The notes under the pieces are model-generated. The model was given only the letters and a program-made list of their open reading frames with translations. It was not told the DNA's origin and made no database searches. This document shows positions 1 through 8,991 of a DNA stretch of 64,000 nt, piece after piece. The first letter of the stretch is position 1. Every line of letters starts with the position of its first letter. The DNA is from Hyphomicrobiales bacterium (GTDB lineage: Bacteria; Pseudomonadota; Alphaproteobacteria; Rhizobiales; Rhizobiaceae). The stretch is taken from contig UBZT01000009.1 of the NCBI GenBank assembly GCA_900470155.1, forward strand, positions 372,001 through 436,000. Reading direction: 5' to 3'. The translations under genes were made by a program, and so were the position numbers.

Positions 1-2258
1 ATTGCTTGCCATTGTCGAGCGCATAGGTCATCGGCGTCGCCTGACCACCGGCCGGTAGCCTGGCTTCCCAAAGCTGGTTGCCGCTCGTCAGGTCATAGGC
101 GCGCAGGTAATCGTCGACGGCCGCCCCAAGGAAGGCGACACCGCCCTTGGTGATCATCGGCCCACCGATCCCTGGCACGCCGACCTTCAGCGGCAGCGGC
201 AATGGCGTCATGTCATAGACCGTGCCGTTGCGATGCTGATAGGCCACCTTGCCGGTGCGCAGATCGACGCCTGCGACCGTGCCCCATGGCGGCGCCTGGC
301 AGGGAATGCCGATCGGCGACAGGAACGGTCCCATATAGACACCGTAGGGCGCTCCCTCGTTGCGGTTAAGCCCCTGTTCGGAGCCCTTCTCTCCCTCGCC
401 TTTTGGCGCGATTTCCGATCGCGGCACAAGACGCGAAGTGAAGGCCAGATAGGTCGGCATGCCGAACATCACCTGACGCTCGGGATCAACCGCGACCGAA
501 CCCCAGTTGAACGTGCCGAAATTGCCGGGATAGACCAACGTGCCTTCGAGCGACGGCGGCGTATATTGGCCCTCGTATTTCAGCTGATGGAAGGCGATGC
601 GGCACATCATCTGATCGATGAGGCTAAGCCCCCACATGTCGCTTTCGACCATGGTTTTCGGCCGGAAGCTCAGATCGGAGATCGGTTGCGTGGGCGCTGA
701 AAAATCTCCCTCGATCGCGCCGCCGGGTGCCGCAATCTCGTTGACCGGGATGATCGGATCGCCGGTCCGGCGGTCCAGCACATAGATATCACCCTGCTTG
801 GTCGGCCCGACCAGTGCTGGCACAGGCGTGCCTTCCGCATTGTTGATATCCAGCAGCACCGGTTGCGCCGGTACATCCATATCCCAGAGATCGTGATGCA
901 CGGTCTGACGCACCCAGCGATCCGCACCGGTGTTCAGATCAAGCGCCACGATCGACGACGAATACTTCTCGACATTTTCGCTCCGGCCCATGCCCAGTTG
1001 GTCAGGAACCTGATTGCCAAGCGGAATGTAGACGAGACCCAGTTGTTCGTCGACGGAGAACACCGACCAGCTGTTCGGCGAATTGGCCGTATAGGTCTGG
1101 CCCGGGCCGATCGGCTGCGCCTGGCCCGGATTGCCAGCATCCCAGTTCCAGATCAGAGCACCGGTGTTGACGTCGAATGCACGAATGACGCCCGATTGCG
1201 ACTGCGTCGAATAGTTATCGTTGACCGCACCACCAACGATGATCTTGCCGGCAGCGACCACTGGCGGAGACGTCGAATAATAGTAGCCGGCCGGGTTGTA
1301 AGGCATGCCCTGCTCCAGGCGCAGCGTGCCAGCGTCAGCAAAGTTGGTGCAGACAGCACCTGTTTCCGCGTCCAAAGCAATGAGGCGTGCATCGGATGTC
1401 GGCAGGTAGACGCGTGCAGCACAGCTGGTTCCAGCCGCAACAGCCGGATCCGCGTAGTAGGTCACGCCCCGGCACGTCTGGTGCTGGCGGTCCGGGTTCA
1501 GGCCCGCATTCGGGTCGAATTTCCACTTTTCCTTGCCGGTTTCGGCATCGATGGCGATCGCCCAGTTGTGCGGGGTGCAGATGTAAAGCGTATTGCCCAC
1601 CTTCAGCGGTGTCACCTGATACGTCGTTTCACCCACATCGTCGGGCAACTTGACGTCGCCGGTCTGATACGTCCAGGCGACTTCAAGCTGATCGACGTTT
1701 TCGGTATTGATCTGCGTCAACGGCGAATAGCGCTGGCCGTAGGGCGTGCGGCCGTACTGGTGCCAATCACCATCCGGCACATTCCCGCCAAGGCTGGGTG
1801 CAGCCGCGACCTGCTCCGTCGGCAAGGCGCCGGAACGGTCATAGGGGTCCTGCGTCATGGAAAAGACAGCAACCACCAAGGCAAGCAGCACGGGAAGCGC
1901 AACCGGCCAAACATTCGCCGGAACCCGACCCAGCCGATGAACTGGACCGAGCTTACGGCGAAGCGCCGGCAACATCAGCCACAGGCCAAGCACCACGACC
2001 AGTCCGCCGCGCGTTCCGAGTTGCCACCAATCAAACCCGACCTCCCAGACCGCCCAGGCCAGGCTGCCGACGATGAACAAGCCATAAAGCCACAAAGCCT
2101 CGGCCCGTCGGAGCAGCAGCAACACAGCCGTGAGAAGCAGGACGACACCGGCGATGAGATAGTAGAGGCTGCCTCCCAGCATCAAAAGCTGCCCGCCACC
2201 CACGGCAAGCACCAGCCCCAGCACGCCAAAAATGATGGCAGTAATGGTGATCAGCATT
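1..2258 (-). CDS. gcd: Membrane-bound PQQ-dependent glucose dehydrogenase (C-terminus cut by window edge)
   Basis: This quinoprotein oxidises glucose to gluconolactone on the periplasmic side and passes electrons to ubiquinone. About 752 codons are visible; the family is usually near 800, so only a short C-terminal piece is missing. Residues 1-145 are a run of about five hydrophobic helices, the ubiquinone-linked anchor. The rest is a beta-propeller with the expected PQQ-dehydrogenase blocks, such as DGDWHQYGRTPYGQRYSP, VAWTYQTGD, WAIAIDAETGKEKWKFD and HHDLWDMDVPAQP. The ATG at 2258 lies behind a weak GGAA-type ribosome site. The upstream region carries a perfect EcfG-type promoter and a GC-rich hairpin. 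The enzyme works only if PQQ is made or imported, and no pqq genes are in the window. Confidence 0.96.
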
Positions 2259-2322
2259 TCCAATTCCGTTCATTCTAAAATGGATCGAAGCGCCTCCGGC
2301 AGGAGGCGCATGACCATGCCGC

Positions 2323-2347
2323 AACGCACAAAACCGGTGATTGTTCC
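2323..2347 (-). promoter_or_regulatory. EcfG-type (general stress sigma factor) promoter for gcd
   Basis: On the minus strand this reads GGAAC, 16 bases, CGTT, an exact match to the alphaproteobacterial EcfG consensus (GGAAC-N16/17-CGTT). It would start transcription near 2315, leaving a leader of about 57 nt before the gcd ATG. That leader contains an 8-bp perfect hairpin at 2290-2309 (GCGCCTCC with its complement, four-base loop). Motif match only; activity is inferred. Confidence 0.6.
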
Positions 2348-2396
2348 CTGCTTGTGAGAAAAATCCATACAGGCCGACTGCACCCGAAACGCGCGA

Positions 2397-2421
2397 ACTG
2401 TTTTACGAACGCTTGAACAGT
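2397..2421. repeat. Short inverted repeat between gcd and pncA
   Basis: ACTGTT at 2397-2402 is exactly complementary to AACAGT at 2416-2421, with 13 bases between. It lies 50 bp before the pncA ATG in the divergent gcd-pncA gap and could be an operator. The arms are short and chance is possible. Confidence 0.3.
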
Positions 2422-2470
2422 GTCGCCTGAATCGTCATCTTGCATTGCACACAAACGCTGGGGAGCGTCC

Positions 2471-3097
2471 ATGGCCAAGGCATTACTGTTGATCGATATC
2501 CAAAACGGTTTCTGTCCGGGCGGCAACCTGCCCGTCGCCGATGGCGACATCGTGGTTCCAATCGCCAATAGCCTGATGGAAAGCGGTCACTATGACCTGA
2601 TCGTCGCCTCCCAGGACTGGCACCCCGCCGATCACGGCAGCTTCGCCTCGCAACATCCCGGCAAGGCACCGTTCGACATGGGAGAACTGTCAGGTCAACC
2701 GCAGGTGATGTGGCCCGACCACTGTGTTCAGGGAACACCGGACGCCGCTTTTCATCCGGAACTCCTGACCGCAAAGATCAACTACGTTCAGAAAAAAGGG
2801 CAAAATCCCGCCGTCGACAGCTACTCCGCCTTTCGCGACAATGACAAGGCGGCTCTGACGGGTCTCGCCGCCTATCTGGTGTCGAAAGATGTGACGGAAC
2901 TCGACATCATGGGCCTTGCAACCGACTACTGTGTCAAGTTCTCGGCCCTGGATGCGGTCGATATGCTGCCCGGCGTCAAGGTGCGCCTGATCGCCGACGG
3001 TTGCCGTGGAATCGATCCCAAAGGCGTTGAAGAGGCGATCGAGGCGATGCGCGAGGCCGGCGTCGACATCATCGAGAGCAGCGGAATCACCCTCTGA
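2471..3097 (+). CDS. pncA: Nicotinamidase (nicotinamide deamidase)
   Basis: It hydrolyses nicotinamide to nicotinate in the NAD salvage pathway. The 208-residue protein has the cysteine-hydrolase triad: Asp9 in LLIDIQNGF, a lysine at 108 or 109, and Cys154 in LATDYCVKF. Metal ligands are near Asp49, His51 and His84 (SQDWHP, WPDHCVQGT). The ATG at 2471 is chosen because the family begins with this Asp-containing strand, and GGGGAG lies upstream. It is divergent from gcd across 212 bp and lies 90 bp before panC, so it may share transcription with the pantothenate genes. An inverted repeat ACTGTT-N13-AACAGT at 2397-2421 sits 50 bp upstream. Confidence 0.95.
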   Translation: MAKALLLIDIQNGFCPGGNLPVADGDIVVPIANSLMESGHYDLIVASQDWHPADHGSFASQHPGKAPFDMGELSGQPQVMWPDHCVQGTPDAAFHPELLTAKINYVQKKGQNPAVDSYSAFRDNDKAALTGLAAYLVSKDVTELDIMGLATDYCVKFSALDAVDMLPGVKVRLIADGCRGIDPKGVEEAIEAMREAGVDIIESSGITL

Positions 3098-3187
3098 GCA
3101 GATGACTGCAAACGATTCGTGCGATTGCCTTTTTAAACGCCACGGGTTAGAGCCCGAGCCAATGAAAAGTCAGGGAGGACGCCGATC

Positions 3188-4060
3188 ATGGAAATCATCA
3201 CCACGATCGCCGCATTGCGCGAAAAGCTCGCGCCCCACCGCCGCGCCGGTCATGCGATTGGCTTGGTGCCGACCATGGGCTACCTGCACCAGGGCCATCT
3301 CAGCCTTGTTGCGCATGCAAAGGCCGAGAACGACGTCACGGTCGTCTCGATCTTCGTCAACCCGCTGCAATTTGGCAAGAACGAGGATCTCGACAAGTAT
3401 CCCCGCGATCTCGCCCGCGACAGCGCCATGCTGGAAAAGGCTGGCGTCGATTTCATTTTTGCACCCGGCGTCACCGACATGTATCCCGAGCCGATGCAGA
3501 CGGTGGTTGACCTTCCGAAGCTCGGCTCCGAACTGGAAGGCGAAGCCCGGCCCGGTCATTTCGCCGGCGTCGCCACGGTGGTGACCAAGCTCTTCAATAT
3601 CGTCCAGCCCGATTCCGCCTATTTCGGCGAGAAGGATTACCAGCAGGTCACGATCATCCAGAAGATGGTTCAGGACCTAGCCCTCCCGGTCCGCATTGTC
3701 CCGGTCGAAACGGTCCGTGAAGCGGACGGCCTCGCCTGCTCCTCGCGCAATGTCTACCTGTCGAAAGAAGAGCGCACCGCCGCCGTCATCGTCCCGAAAG
3801 CCTTGGCCGAAGCCGACCGGCTTCTGCTCGCCGGCATCCGGGACGTAAAGACGCTGGAGGCGCGGCTGAGCGCCTTCCTCAAGACGGAACCACTGGCTAT
3901 TCCCGAAGTCGTTGCCATCCGCGACCCTGTGACGCTCGCGAAGCTGGAGACGATCGACGGCCCTGCCCTCGTGCTTCTGTTTGTGCGCTTCGGCAAGACC
4001 AAACTCCTCGACAATCGCGTCATCGGCCACCAGGCCACCGCCGGCATGGAGGCCGCCTGA
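3188..4060 (+). CDS. panC: Pantothenate synthetase (pantoate-beta-alanine ligase)
   Basis: It joins pantoate and beta-alanine with ATP to make pantothenate, the coenzyme A precursor. The 290-residue length is normal. The HIGH-like nucleotide motif is [14 protein letters not shown] near residue 30, the FVNPLQF and YFGEKDYQQ segments match the family, and CSSRNVYLS near 185 is the KMSKS-like ATP loop. A GGGAGG ribosome site lies just before the ATG. The stop is separated from panB by one base, so the two genes are certainly one operon. The order panC then panB is the one seen in rhizobia, where the pair is sometimes plasmid-borne; here it sits beside core genes. Confidence 0.97.
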   Translation: MEIITTIAALREKLAPHRRAGHAIGLVPTMGYLHQGHLSLVAHAKAENDVTVVSIFVNPLQFGKNEDLDKYPRDLARDSAMLEKAGVDFIFAPGVTDMYPEPMQTVVDLPKLGSELEGEARPGHFAGVATVVTKLFNIVQPDSAYFGEKDYQQVTIIQKMVQDLALPVRIVPVETVREADGLACSSRNVYLSKEERTAAVIVPKALAEADRLLLAGIRDVKTLEARLSAFLKTEPLAIPEVVAIRDPVTLAKLETIDGPALVLLFVRFGKTKLLDNRVIGHQATAGMEAA

Positions 4061-4061
4061 C

Positions 4062-4889
4062 ATGAGCACACCACCCCGCCAGAAACGCTTCACACCCGCA
4101 GACATTACCGCACTGAAGGGCAACCGGGCCATCGTCTCCCTGACGGCCTATACGACGCCGATAGCGCGATTGCTCGACGGGCACTGCGACCTTCTGTTGG
4201 TCGGCGACAGCCTCGGCATGGTGCTATACGGCCTTGAGACAACCGTCGGCGTCACCATGGAGATGATGATCGCGCATGGACAAGCCGTGATGCGCGGCGC
4301 CAACCGTGCCTGCATCATCGTCGACCTGCCCTTCGGTTCCTATCAGGAATCCAAGGAACAGGCTTTCCGCAATGCCGCGCGCCTGATGAAGGAAACCGGC
4401 TGCGACGGCGTCAAGCTCGAAGGCGGAGCGGAAATGGCCGAGACGGTCGCATTTCTGGTGGCGCGTGGCGTGCCGGTCTTCGGCCATATCGGCCTTATGC
4501 CGCAGCAGGTTAACACGTCGGGCGGCTACCGCTCCAAGGGCCATAGCGACAAGGAACAGGACAAGATCCGCGCGGATGCCAAGGCAATCGACGAGGCCGG
4601 AGCCTTCGCCATGGTGATCGAAGGCACCGTCGAACCGCTAGCCCGTGAAATCACGGGAACAGTCGGAGCCGCGACGATCGGGATCGGTGCATCACCGGCT
4701 TGCGACGGTCAGATTCTGGTCTCCGACGACATGCTCGGCCTGTTCAACGATTTCAAGCCGCGCTTCGTCAAGCACTTCGCCGATCTCGCCCAGGTCATCT
4801 CGACCGCGGCCGAAAATTACGCATCCGAGGTTCAGGCGCGCAGCTTCCCGGGCCCGGAACACACATTCCAGATCCGCCCCAAGAAATAG
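4062..4889 (+). CDS. panB: 3-methyl-2-oxobutanoate hydroxymethyltransferase (ketopantoate hydroxymethyltransferase)
   Basis: It transfers a hydroxymethyl group from methylene-tetrahydrofolate to ketoisovalerate, the first committed step to pantoate. The 275-residue protein shows [48 protein letters not shown] and [11 protein letters not shown], all typical of the family. The ATG one base after the panC stop is chosen because the conserved core begins soon after it. The 3' end overlaps by about 58 bp the end of the convergent DUF2164 gene, so there is no room for a separate terminator. Confidence 0.97.
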   Translation: MSTPPRQKRFTPADITALKGNRAIVSLTAYTTPIARLLDGHCDLLLVGDSLGMVLYGLETTVGVTMEMMIAHGQAVMRGANRACIIVDLPFGSYQESKEQAFRNAARLMKETGCDGVKLEGGAEMAETVAFLVARGVPVFGHIGLMPQQVNTSGGYRSKGHSDKEQDKIRADAKAIDEAGAFAMVIEGTVEPLAREITGTVGAATIGIGASPACDGQILVSDDMLGLFNDFKPRFVKHFADLAQVISTAAENYASEVQARSFPGPEHTFQIRPKK

Positions 4890-5146
4890 TCGACCGAGTT
4901 ATTTTTCCGGTGTCCGCTCGAGTTGGTAACCGCATCGTTGAACAGATCGATCTGCTTGGCGAGAAGTGCCTGCGCGTCGTGCAGCCCGCGATTGTAGAAT
5001 TGCGGGCCGAGCACGTTTGAAAAGAACTCAGCGACACCTTCCGCTTCAAAGCGTCCAAGTTCCAGATCGAATTCCTTTTTGAAGTGAGACTGGACGAGCC
5101 CGACAAGGCGTGTCTGCTCTTCCTTCGAAAATTCAGATGTCAGCAA
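4832..5146 (-). CDS. DUF2164 family protein of unknown function
   Basis: The 104-residue protein matches the small DUF2164 family from [11 protein letters not shown] through [19 protein letters not shown], which is nearly the whole domain. Function is unknown. I choose the TTG at 5146 because a GGAGG ribosome site lies about seven bases upstream and the family starts here; a longer open frame to 5239 has no such support. The last 30 or so residues lie beyond the domain and are read through the 3' end of the convergent panB gene, so this tail may be a recent extension caused by loss of an earlier stop. Confidence 0.75.
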   Translation of the reverse strand: MLTSEFSKEEQTRLVGLVQSHFKKEFDLELGRFEAEGVAEFFSNVLGPQFYNRGLHDAQALLAKQIDLFNDAVTNSSGHRKNNSVDYFLGRIWNVCSGPGKLRA

Positions 5147-5314
5147 TAGTCCGCCTCCCACAAATCGAGCCCCACCGAACATCGGCAACGCGTGGCGGCT
5201 GAACCGAATCGATTGTCCCCGACCATAGACAACCCGCATGACGCCCGGGCCGGAATTCGTCCGTTTGAAATAACGGGATCGTGTTTCTTTCCGACAAGAT
5301 CCTCAAAGGGATTG

Positions 5315-5350
5315 CGTGCATCAGGTCTGTTCCATCAACCCTGATGCACG
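5315..5350. repeat. Perfect 11-bp inverted repeat upstream of azlC
   Basis: CGTGCATCAGG at 5315-5325 is followed after 14 bases by its exact complement at 5340-5350. It lies about 73 bp before the azlC ATG in a 276-bp gap between the divergent DUF2164 and azlC genes. It could be a regulator's operator or a strong leader hairpin. There is no T run after it, so a simple terminator is less likely. Confidence 0.7.
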
Positions 5351-5422
5351 TCCCATCAAACCTATTGGTTTGCCAGCAACCAGCAGACAGGGTAACCGGG
5401 CTGCAAAACACGGAACTTCAGT

Positions 5423-6151
5423 ATGTCACGCTCAGAATTCAGCGAAGGGATCACCCGGACCATTCCCATTGTCGTCTCGGCAAGTCCCTTTGCCATACTT
5501 TTCGGCGCCATTGCCATCGCCAACGGCCAGACAATCGGCGAAGTTGCGCTGACCAGCAGCACCATTTTTGCCGGCGCTAGCCAGCTTGTCGGCATCGAAC
5601 TGTTTGGCCACCATGTGCCGGCCTGGTTGATCGTCTTGTCGATCTTTGCCGTCAACTTCCGCCATGTACTGTATTCGGCCGCGCTCGCCCCCTTCGTTGA
5701 ACATTTTTCCCTGTCGCAAAAAGCCGCGACATTCTTCCTGCTGACGGATCCGCAATTTGCCGAAACCTTGAAGCGTGCGGAGACCGGCACGAAGGTGACA
5801 TTTGCCTGGTACATGGGTCTGGGATTGCCGATTTTTGTCGCCTGGGTCCTGCTCAGCATCGTCGGCGCCTATTTCGGCCGCCTGATCGGCGACCCTGCCC
5901 GCTTCGGCTTTGATGTGTTGCTTCCGATCTATTTTCTCGCACTGGTGCTGGGTTTTCGCCGCCGCAGCAATTTCCTGCCGGTGGTCATCGTCAGCGCGCT
6001 CGCTTCGGCCATCGCCCACAAGACCGTCGGCTCGCCCTGGCATGTCAGCATCGGCGCACTGGCCGGCGTTCTGGCCGCAGCGCTGTTGCCGCCCACCAAG
6101 GCTGATGATTCCAAAGCCACATCCAGTGTGGCTGCGGAGGACAGCCAATGA
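5423..6151 (+). CDS. azlC: AzlC family branched-chain amino acid exporter, large subunit
   Basis: AzlC proteins form the large membrane subunit of an exporter for branched-chain amino acids and analogues, working with small AzlD. The 242-residue protein has the family start (SEFSEGITRTIPIVVSASPF), SSTIFAGASQLVGIELF, a NFRHVLYSAALAPF segment and several hydrophobic helices. The last 20 residues are polar and probably cytoplasmic. The ATG is the only suitable start before the conserved core. The stop overlaps the azlD start in an ATGA, showing translational coupling. A perfect inverted repeat lies upstream. Confidence 0.93.
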   Translation: MSRSEFSEGITRTIPIVVSASPFAILFGAIAIANGQTIGEVALTSSTIFAGASQLVGIELFGHHVPAWLIVLSIFAVNFRHVLYSAALAPFVEHFSLSQKAATFFLLTDPQFAETLKRAETGTKVTFAWYMGLGLPIFVAWVLLSIVGAYFGRLIGDPARFGFDVLLPIYFLALVLGFRRRSNFLPVVIVSALASAIAHKTVGSPWHVSIGALAGVLAAALLPPTKADDSKATSSVAAEDSQ

Positions 6152-6459
6152 CGGCGCTCTTCAATCCTGAAATGGTGGCGATCATTCTTGCCTCGGCGGT
6201 CGCAACCTACGTCACGCGCATCGGCGGCTACGTGCTGATCCGCAAGATGAAGAACATTCCGCCGCGCATGGAGGCCGCCCTCAATGCCGTGCCTGCTGCC
6301 GTTTTGACCACGCTTGTCGCGCCTGCGTTCTTTGCCGGCGGCATCGAGGTCAAGATTGCGCTGGCCGTCAGCCTGGTGGCGGGCCTGCGCCTGTCGACCA
6401 TTCCGATGTTGCTGGCCGGCTGGGCCGTCGCCCTCGCGATCCGTCATTTCGTCGGCTAA
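6148..6459 (+). CDS. azlD: AzlD family small subunit of branched-chain amino acid exporter
   Basis: The 103-residue protein has about four hydrophobic helices and the family signature VATYVTRIGGYVLIRKM near the start, followed by AALNAVPAAVLTTLVAPA. It is the expected partner of AzlC and starts inside the azlC stop by the 4-base ATGA overlap. It converges on the aminopeptidase P gene, with a hairpin between them. Confidence 0.93.
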   Translation: MTALFNPEMVAIILASAVATYVTRIGGYVLIRKMKNIPPRMEAALNAVPAAVLTTLVAPAFFAGGIEVKIALAVSLVAGLRLSTIPMLLAGWAVALAIRHFVG

Positions 6460-6511
6460 ACGATCGGCGAACCCGGCAGCGGCCGACCGCGTCGGGAACG
6501 ACAGACCTAAT

Positions 6512-6547
6512 GCTGGAGCACTTCGCCATTGGACGAACTGCTCCAGC
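6512..6547. terminator. Hairpin between convergent azlD and aminopeptidase P genes
   Basis: GCTGGAGCA at 6512-6520 is complementary to TGCTCCAGC at 6539-6547, a perfect 9-bp stem with an 18-base loop that can pair further inside (TTCG with CGAA). It sits in the short gap between two convergent genes, where a two-way terminator is expected. There is no clear T run, so termination is inferred. Confidence 0.5.
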
Positions 6548-6554
6548 CGGGACC

Positions 6555-8390
6555 TCAGTGTTCGAAGGCTTCGGTCGCCCGCTCCAGCCATTCGCGTGCG
6601 GACGGATCACTGATCAGCGGCAGCAGTTCGGCCCGCGTGCGCGCATGGTAGTCATCAAGCCATTGCAGCTCCTCGCGCGTGAGCAGGTCTTCGACGATCA
6701 GCTGGCGATCGATCGGCGCAAAGGTCAGCGTCTCAAAGCCGAGCATCGGCTGATCACCGCCTTCGATCGCCTCCGCTTCACGCACATAGATCAGGTTCTC
6801 GATGCGGATGCCGAAGCTGCCGGGACGATAGTAACCCGGCTCGTTCGACAGGATCATGCCGGGCAGCAATTCCTGCGTCGACAGACGGGAAATCCGCTGC
6901 GGACCTTCATGCACGGACAGATAGGACCCGACACCATGGCCCGTGCCATGGGCGAAATCGGCCCCGGATTTCCACAAGGCGATGCGCGCCAGCGGATCGA
7001 GATCGCAGCCGCGCGTGCCCTTGGGGAAGCGCGCCGTGCTGATCGCGATCATGCCCTTGAGGGCCAGCGTGAAGAACCTCTTCTGCTCCTCCGGCACGGC
7101 CCCGATCGAGATCGTCCGGGTAATATCGGTCGTGCCATTCACGTATTGCGCGCCCGAATCGATGAGAAACATCTCGCCGGCATTGATCGTCCGATCGCTC
7201 TCGGTCGTCACGCGGTAGTGCATGATCGCGGCATGCTCACCGGCTCCGGAGATCGTCTCGAAGGATATATCCTTGAGCGGGTTCTGCATCCGCTCGCCAA
7301 CGCGAACCCGACTTGCTTCGAGCGCCTTGGCCGCACCGATCTCGGTAATGGTTCCGGCTGGCTGTTGATCGAGCCAGGTCAGAAACTCGACCACTGCCAC
7401 GCCGTCCTGCAAATGGGCCGCAGCCGAGCCATTCAGTTCGACGAGGTTCTTCACCGCCCGCCCAAGCTTGGCCGGATCGTTGCCGACAATGGCGGTGCCA
7501 CCGCCCTGCTTGATCATCTGCGCCAGTGCATGCGGCGCGAGATCCGGATCGATCAGGATGCGTCCGCCGCCGGTGGCCACCCGCTCGACCCGTTCGGCCA
7601 GCAATTGCGGATCGACCTGCTCGCACAGGTCGCGCAGGTAGGTTTCCACCTCCAGATTGGTCTTGGCGCTATCGAGGAAGAGTTCCGCCTTGCCATCGGC
7701 CTTGATGATCGCGCGCGCCAGCGGATGCGGCGTATGCGGCACGTCAGCACCCCGGATATTGAAAATCCAGGCCACCGACGAAGGGTCGCTGATCAGCACC
7801 GCCGAAAGTCCCTTGGCGGTCAGATCGGCAGCAATCCTGGTGATTTTTTCGGCCGCCGGCACACCGGAATAGCTTTCCGGCTGAATGCTCACCTGCCCCA
7901 GCGGTTCGGCTGGTCGATCGCTCCACAGCCTGTCGATCGGGTTGAACGACAACAGAACGAGCGAACCGCTCTTGTCCTCCAGCACCTTTTCCAGCCGGCT
8001 GATCTCGACGCCGGTATGCATCCAGGGATCGATGCCAAGCCGGAAACCCTTGCCCGCATGGTTGGCGATCCAGGTATGCGGCGGCTCCCCGATCAGATCG
8101 CCGGGCGTGAAAACCGCCAGATCGACCTGCTGTGCAACCTGAGTCACGTAGCGACCGTCGACGAAGACGACAGCCTCTGCTTCCGTGACCAGCAATTGCC
8201 CGGCAGAACCGGTAAAGCCGGTCGCCCAGGCCAGTCGTTCGGCGCACGGCGGCACATATTCCCCGAGATATTCATCCGAGCGCGGCACCAGCACGCCATC
8301 GACGCCCATTTCGGAAAACAGCGCGCGAAGCGCCGCAATGCGCTCCTTGCCATGATGAGGAGTGGATTTGACATCAAAGGATTGAAACAT
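6555..8390 (-). CDS. pepP: Xaa-Pro aminopeptidase (aminopeptidase P, M24B family)
   Basis: It removes an N-terminal residue linked to proline. The 611-residue protein is the long three-domain type: two creatinase-like N-terminal domains and a C-terminal M24 pita-bread domain. Metal ligands can be read in DSGAQYVNGTTDITRT (two aspartates), FAHGTGHGVG (histidine), ILSNEPGYY and FGIRIENLIYV (glutamates). The ATG at 8390 is preferred because the conserved start (HGKERIAALRALF) follows closely; the open frame extends to 8477 without conserved sequence. The enzyme is cytoplasmic, with no signal peptide. Confidence 0.95.
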   Translation of the reverse strand: MFQSFDVKSTPHHGKERIAALRALFSEMGVDGVLVPRSDEYLGEYVPPCAERLAWATGFTGSAGQLLVTEAEAVVFVDGRYVTQVAQQVDLAVFTPGDLIGEPPHTWIANHAGKGFRLGIDPWMHTGVEISRLEKVLEDKSGSLVLLSFNPIDRLWSDRPAEPLGQVSIQPESYSGVPAAEKITRIAADLTAKGLSAVLISDPSSVAWIFNIRGADVPHTPHPLARAIIKADGKAELFLDSAKTNLEVETYLRDLCEQVDPQLLAERVERVATGGGRILIDPDLAPHALAQMIKQGGGTAIVGNDPAKLGRAVKNLVELNGSAAAHLQDGVAVVEFLTWLDQQPAGTITEIGAAKALEASRVRVGERMQNPLKDISFETISGAGEHAAIMHYRVTTESDRTINAGEMFLIDSGAQYVNGTTDITRTISIGAVPEEQKRFFTLALKGMIAISTARFPKGTRGCDLDPLARIALWKSGADFAHGTGHGVGSYLSVHEGPQRISRLSTQELLPGMILSNEPGYYRPGSFGIRIENLIYVREAEAIEGGDQPMLGFETLTFAPIDRQLIVEDLLTREELQWLDDYHARTRAELLPLISDPSAREWLERATEAFEH

Positions 8391-8674
8391 GGAAAGCCTG
8401 CAGGATGGAGGAGTCTCGGCGACCGTTATAACAAGGCACCCGACACCTGCCCATCCGTTGCCAAAGGTCATCCGCACTTTCTCAATGCGATATCTTGATG
8501 CAGTTGAACGCCGGTGATCGCAAAAGCGCCCTAAATTCAGGCAATCCTCATGTTGCTATGCAGTAATTGCAGGTCTCCCGTGCCATTGCCCCCCTGACTG
8601 AACCGGCAGAACGGATCTATATCTGGCCCATCGAAAGACGCGGCGATCGCGTCTTACCCGAAAGGAACAGAGAA

Positions 8675-8848
8675 ATGGCCAAGTCATTCCTGCGTATCGC
8701 CCTCGACAATTTCGTTGAAGCACGCCAGCGTCGCGCCAACCTCTATGCCAACGGCGCCCTGCAGACCCTCGATGACCAAACGCTCTCGGCAATGGGCTTG
8801 AACCGCGAAGAACTGCGTCGCAAGCCTTCGCTGCGTTCGATCAGCTAA
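8675..8848 (+). CDS. DUF1127 small arginine-rich protein
   Basis: A 57-residue basic protein that fits the DUF1127 family, which is abundant in Rhizobiaceae and often present in many copies. The family core is visible in DNFVEARQRRANLYANGAL and LSAMGLNREELRRKP. An AAGGAACAGAGAA stretch gives a ribosome site before the ATG. Members have been linked to RNA turnover and phosphate and carbon metabolism in Agrobacterium, but the role of this copy cannot be read from the sequence. A clear terminator follows about 90 bp downstream. Confidence 0.88.
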   Translation: MAKSFLRIALDNFVEARQRRANLYANGALQTLDDQTLSAMGLNREELRRKPSLRSIS

Positions 8849-8940
8849 TACCGCCTTCCGGTCACGGACGGCGACACCAATATCCGCTTGAGCTCTTCCT
8901 CCCGGGGCTCGCGGATCGCGCTGCATGATGCTGCGCCGAA

Positions 8941-8969
8941 GGCGACCCGGTTTCGGGTCGCCTTTTTTT
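8941..8969 (+). terminator. Rho-independent terminator after the DUF1127 gene
   Basis: GGCGACCC at 8941-8948 pairs with GGGTCGCC at 8955-8962 around a six-base loop, followed by seven T residues. This is a textbook intrinsic terminator for plus-strand transcription. Confidence 0.93.
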
Positions 8970-8991
8970 GCGGCACGTTCAGCGAAGGGTC

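Noticed and set aside
863..2278. A 471-codon plus-strand open frame opposite gcd
   Set aside because: It is the antisense shadow of gcd. The translation has no recognisable domain, and the minus-strand frame reads as a full quinoprotein.
6510..8498. A 662-codon plus-strand open frame opposite aminopeptidase P
   Set aside because: Long antisense frames are common in GC-rich genes; this one is rich in Arg, His and Asp with no domain, while the other strand has all M24 metal ligands.
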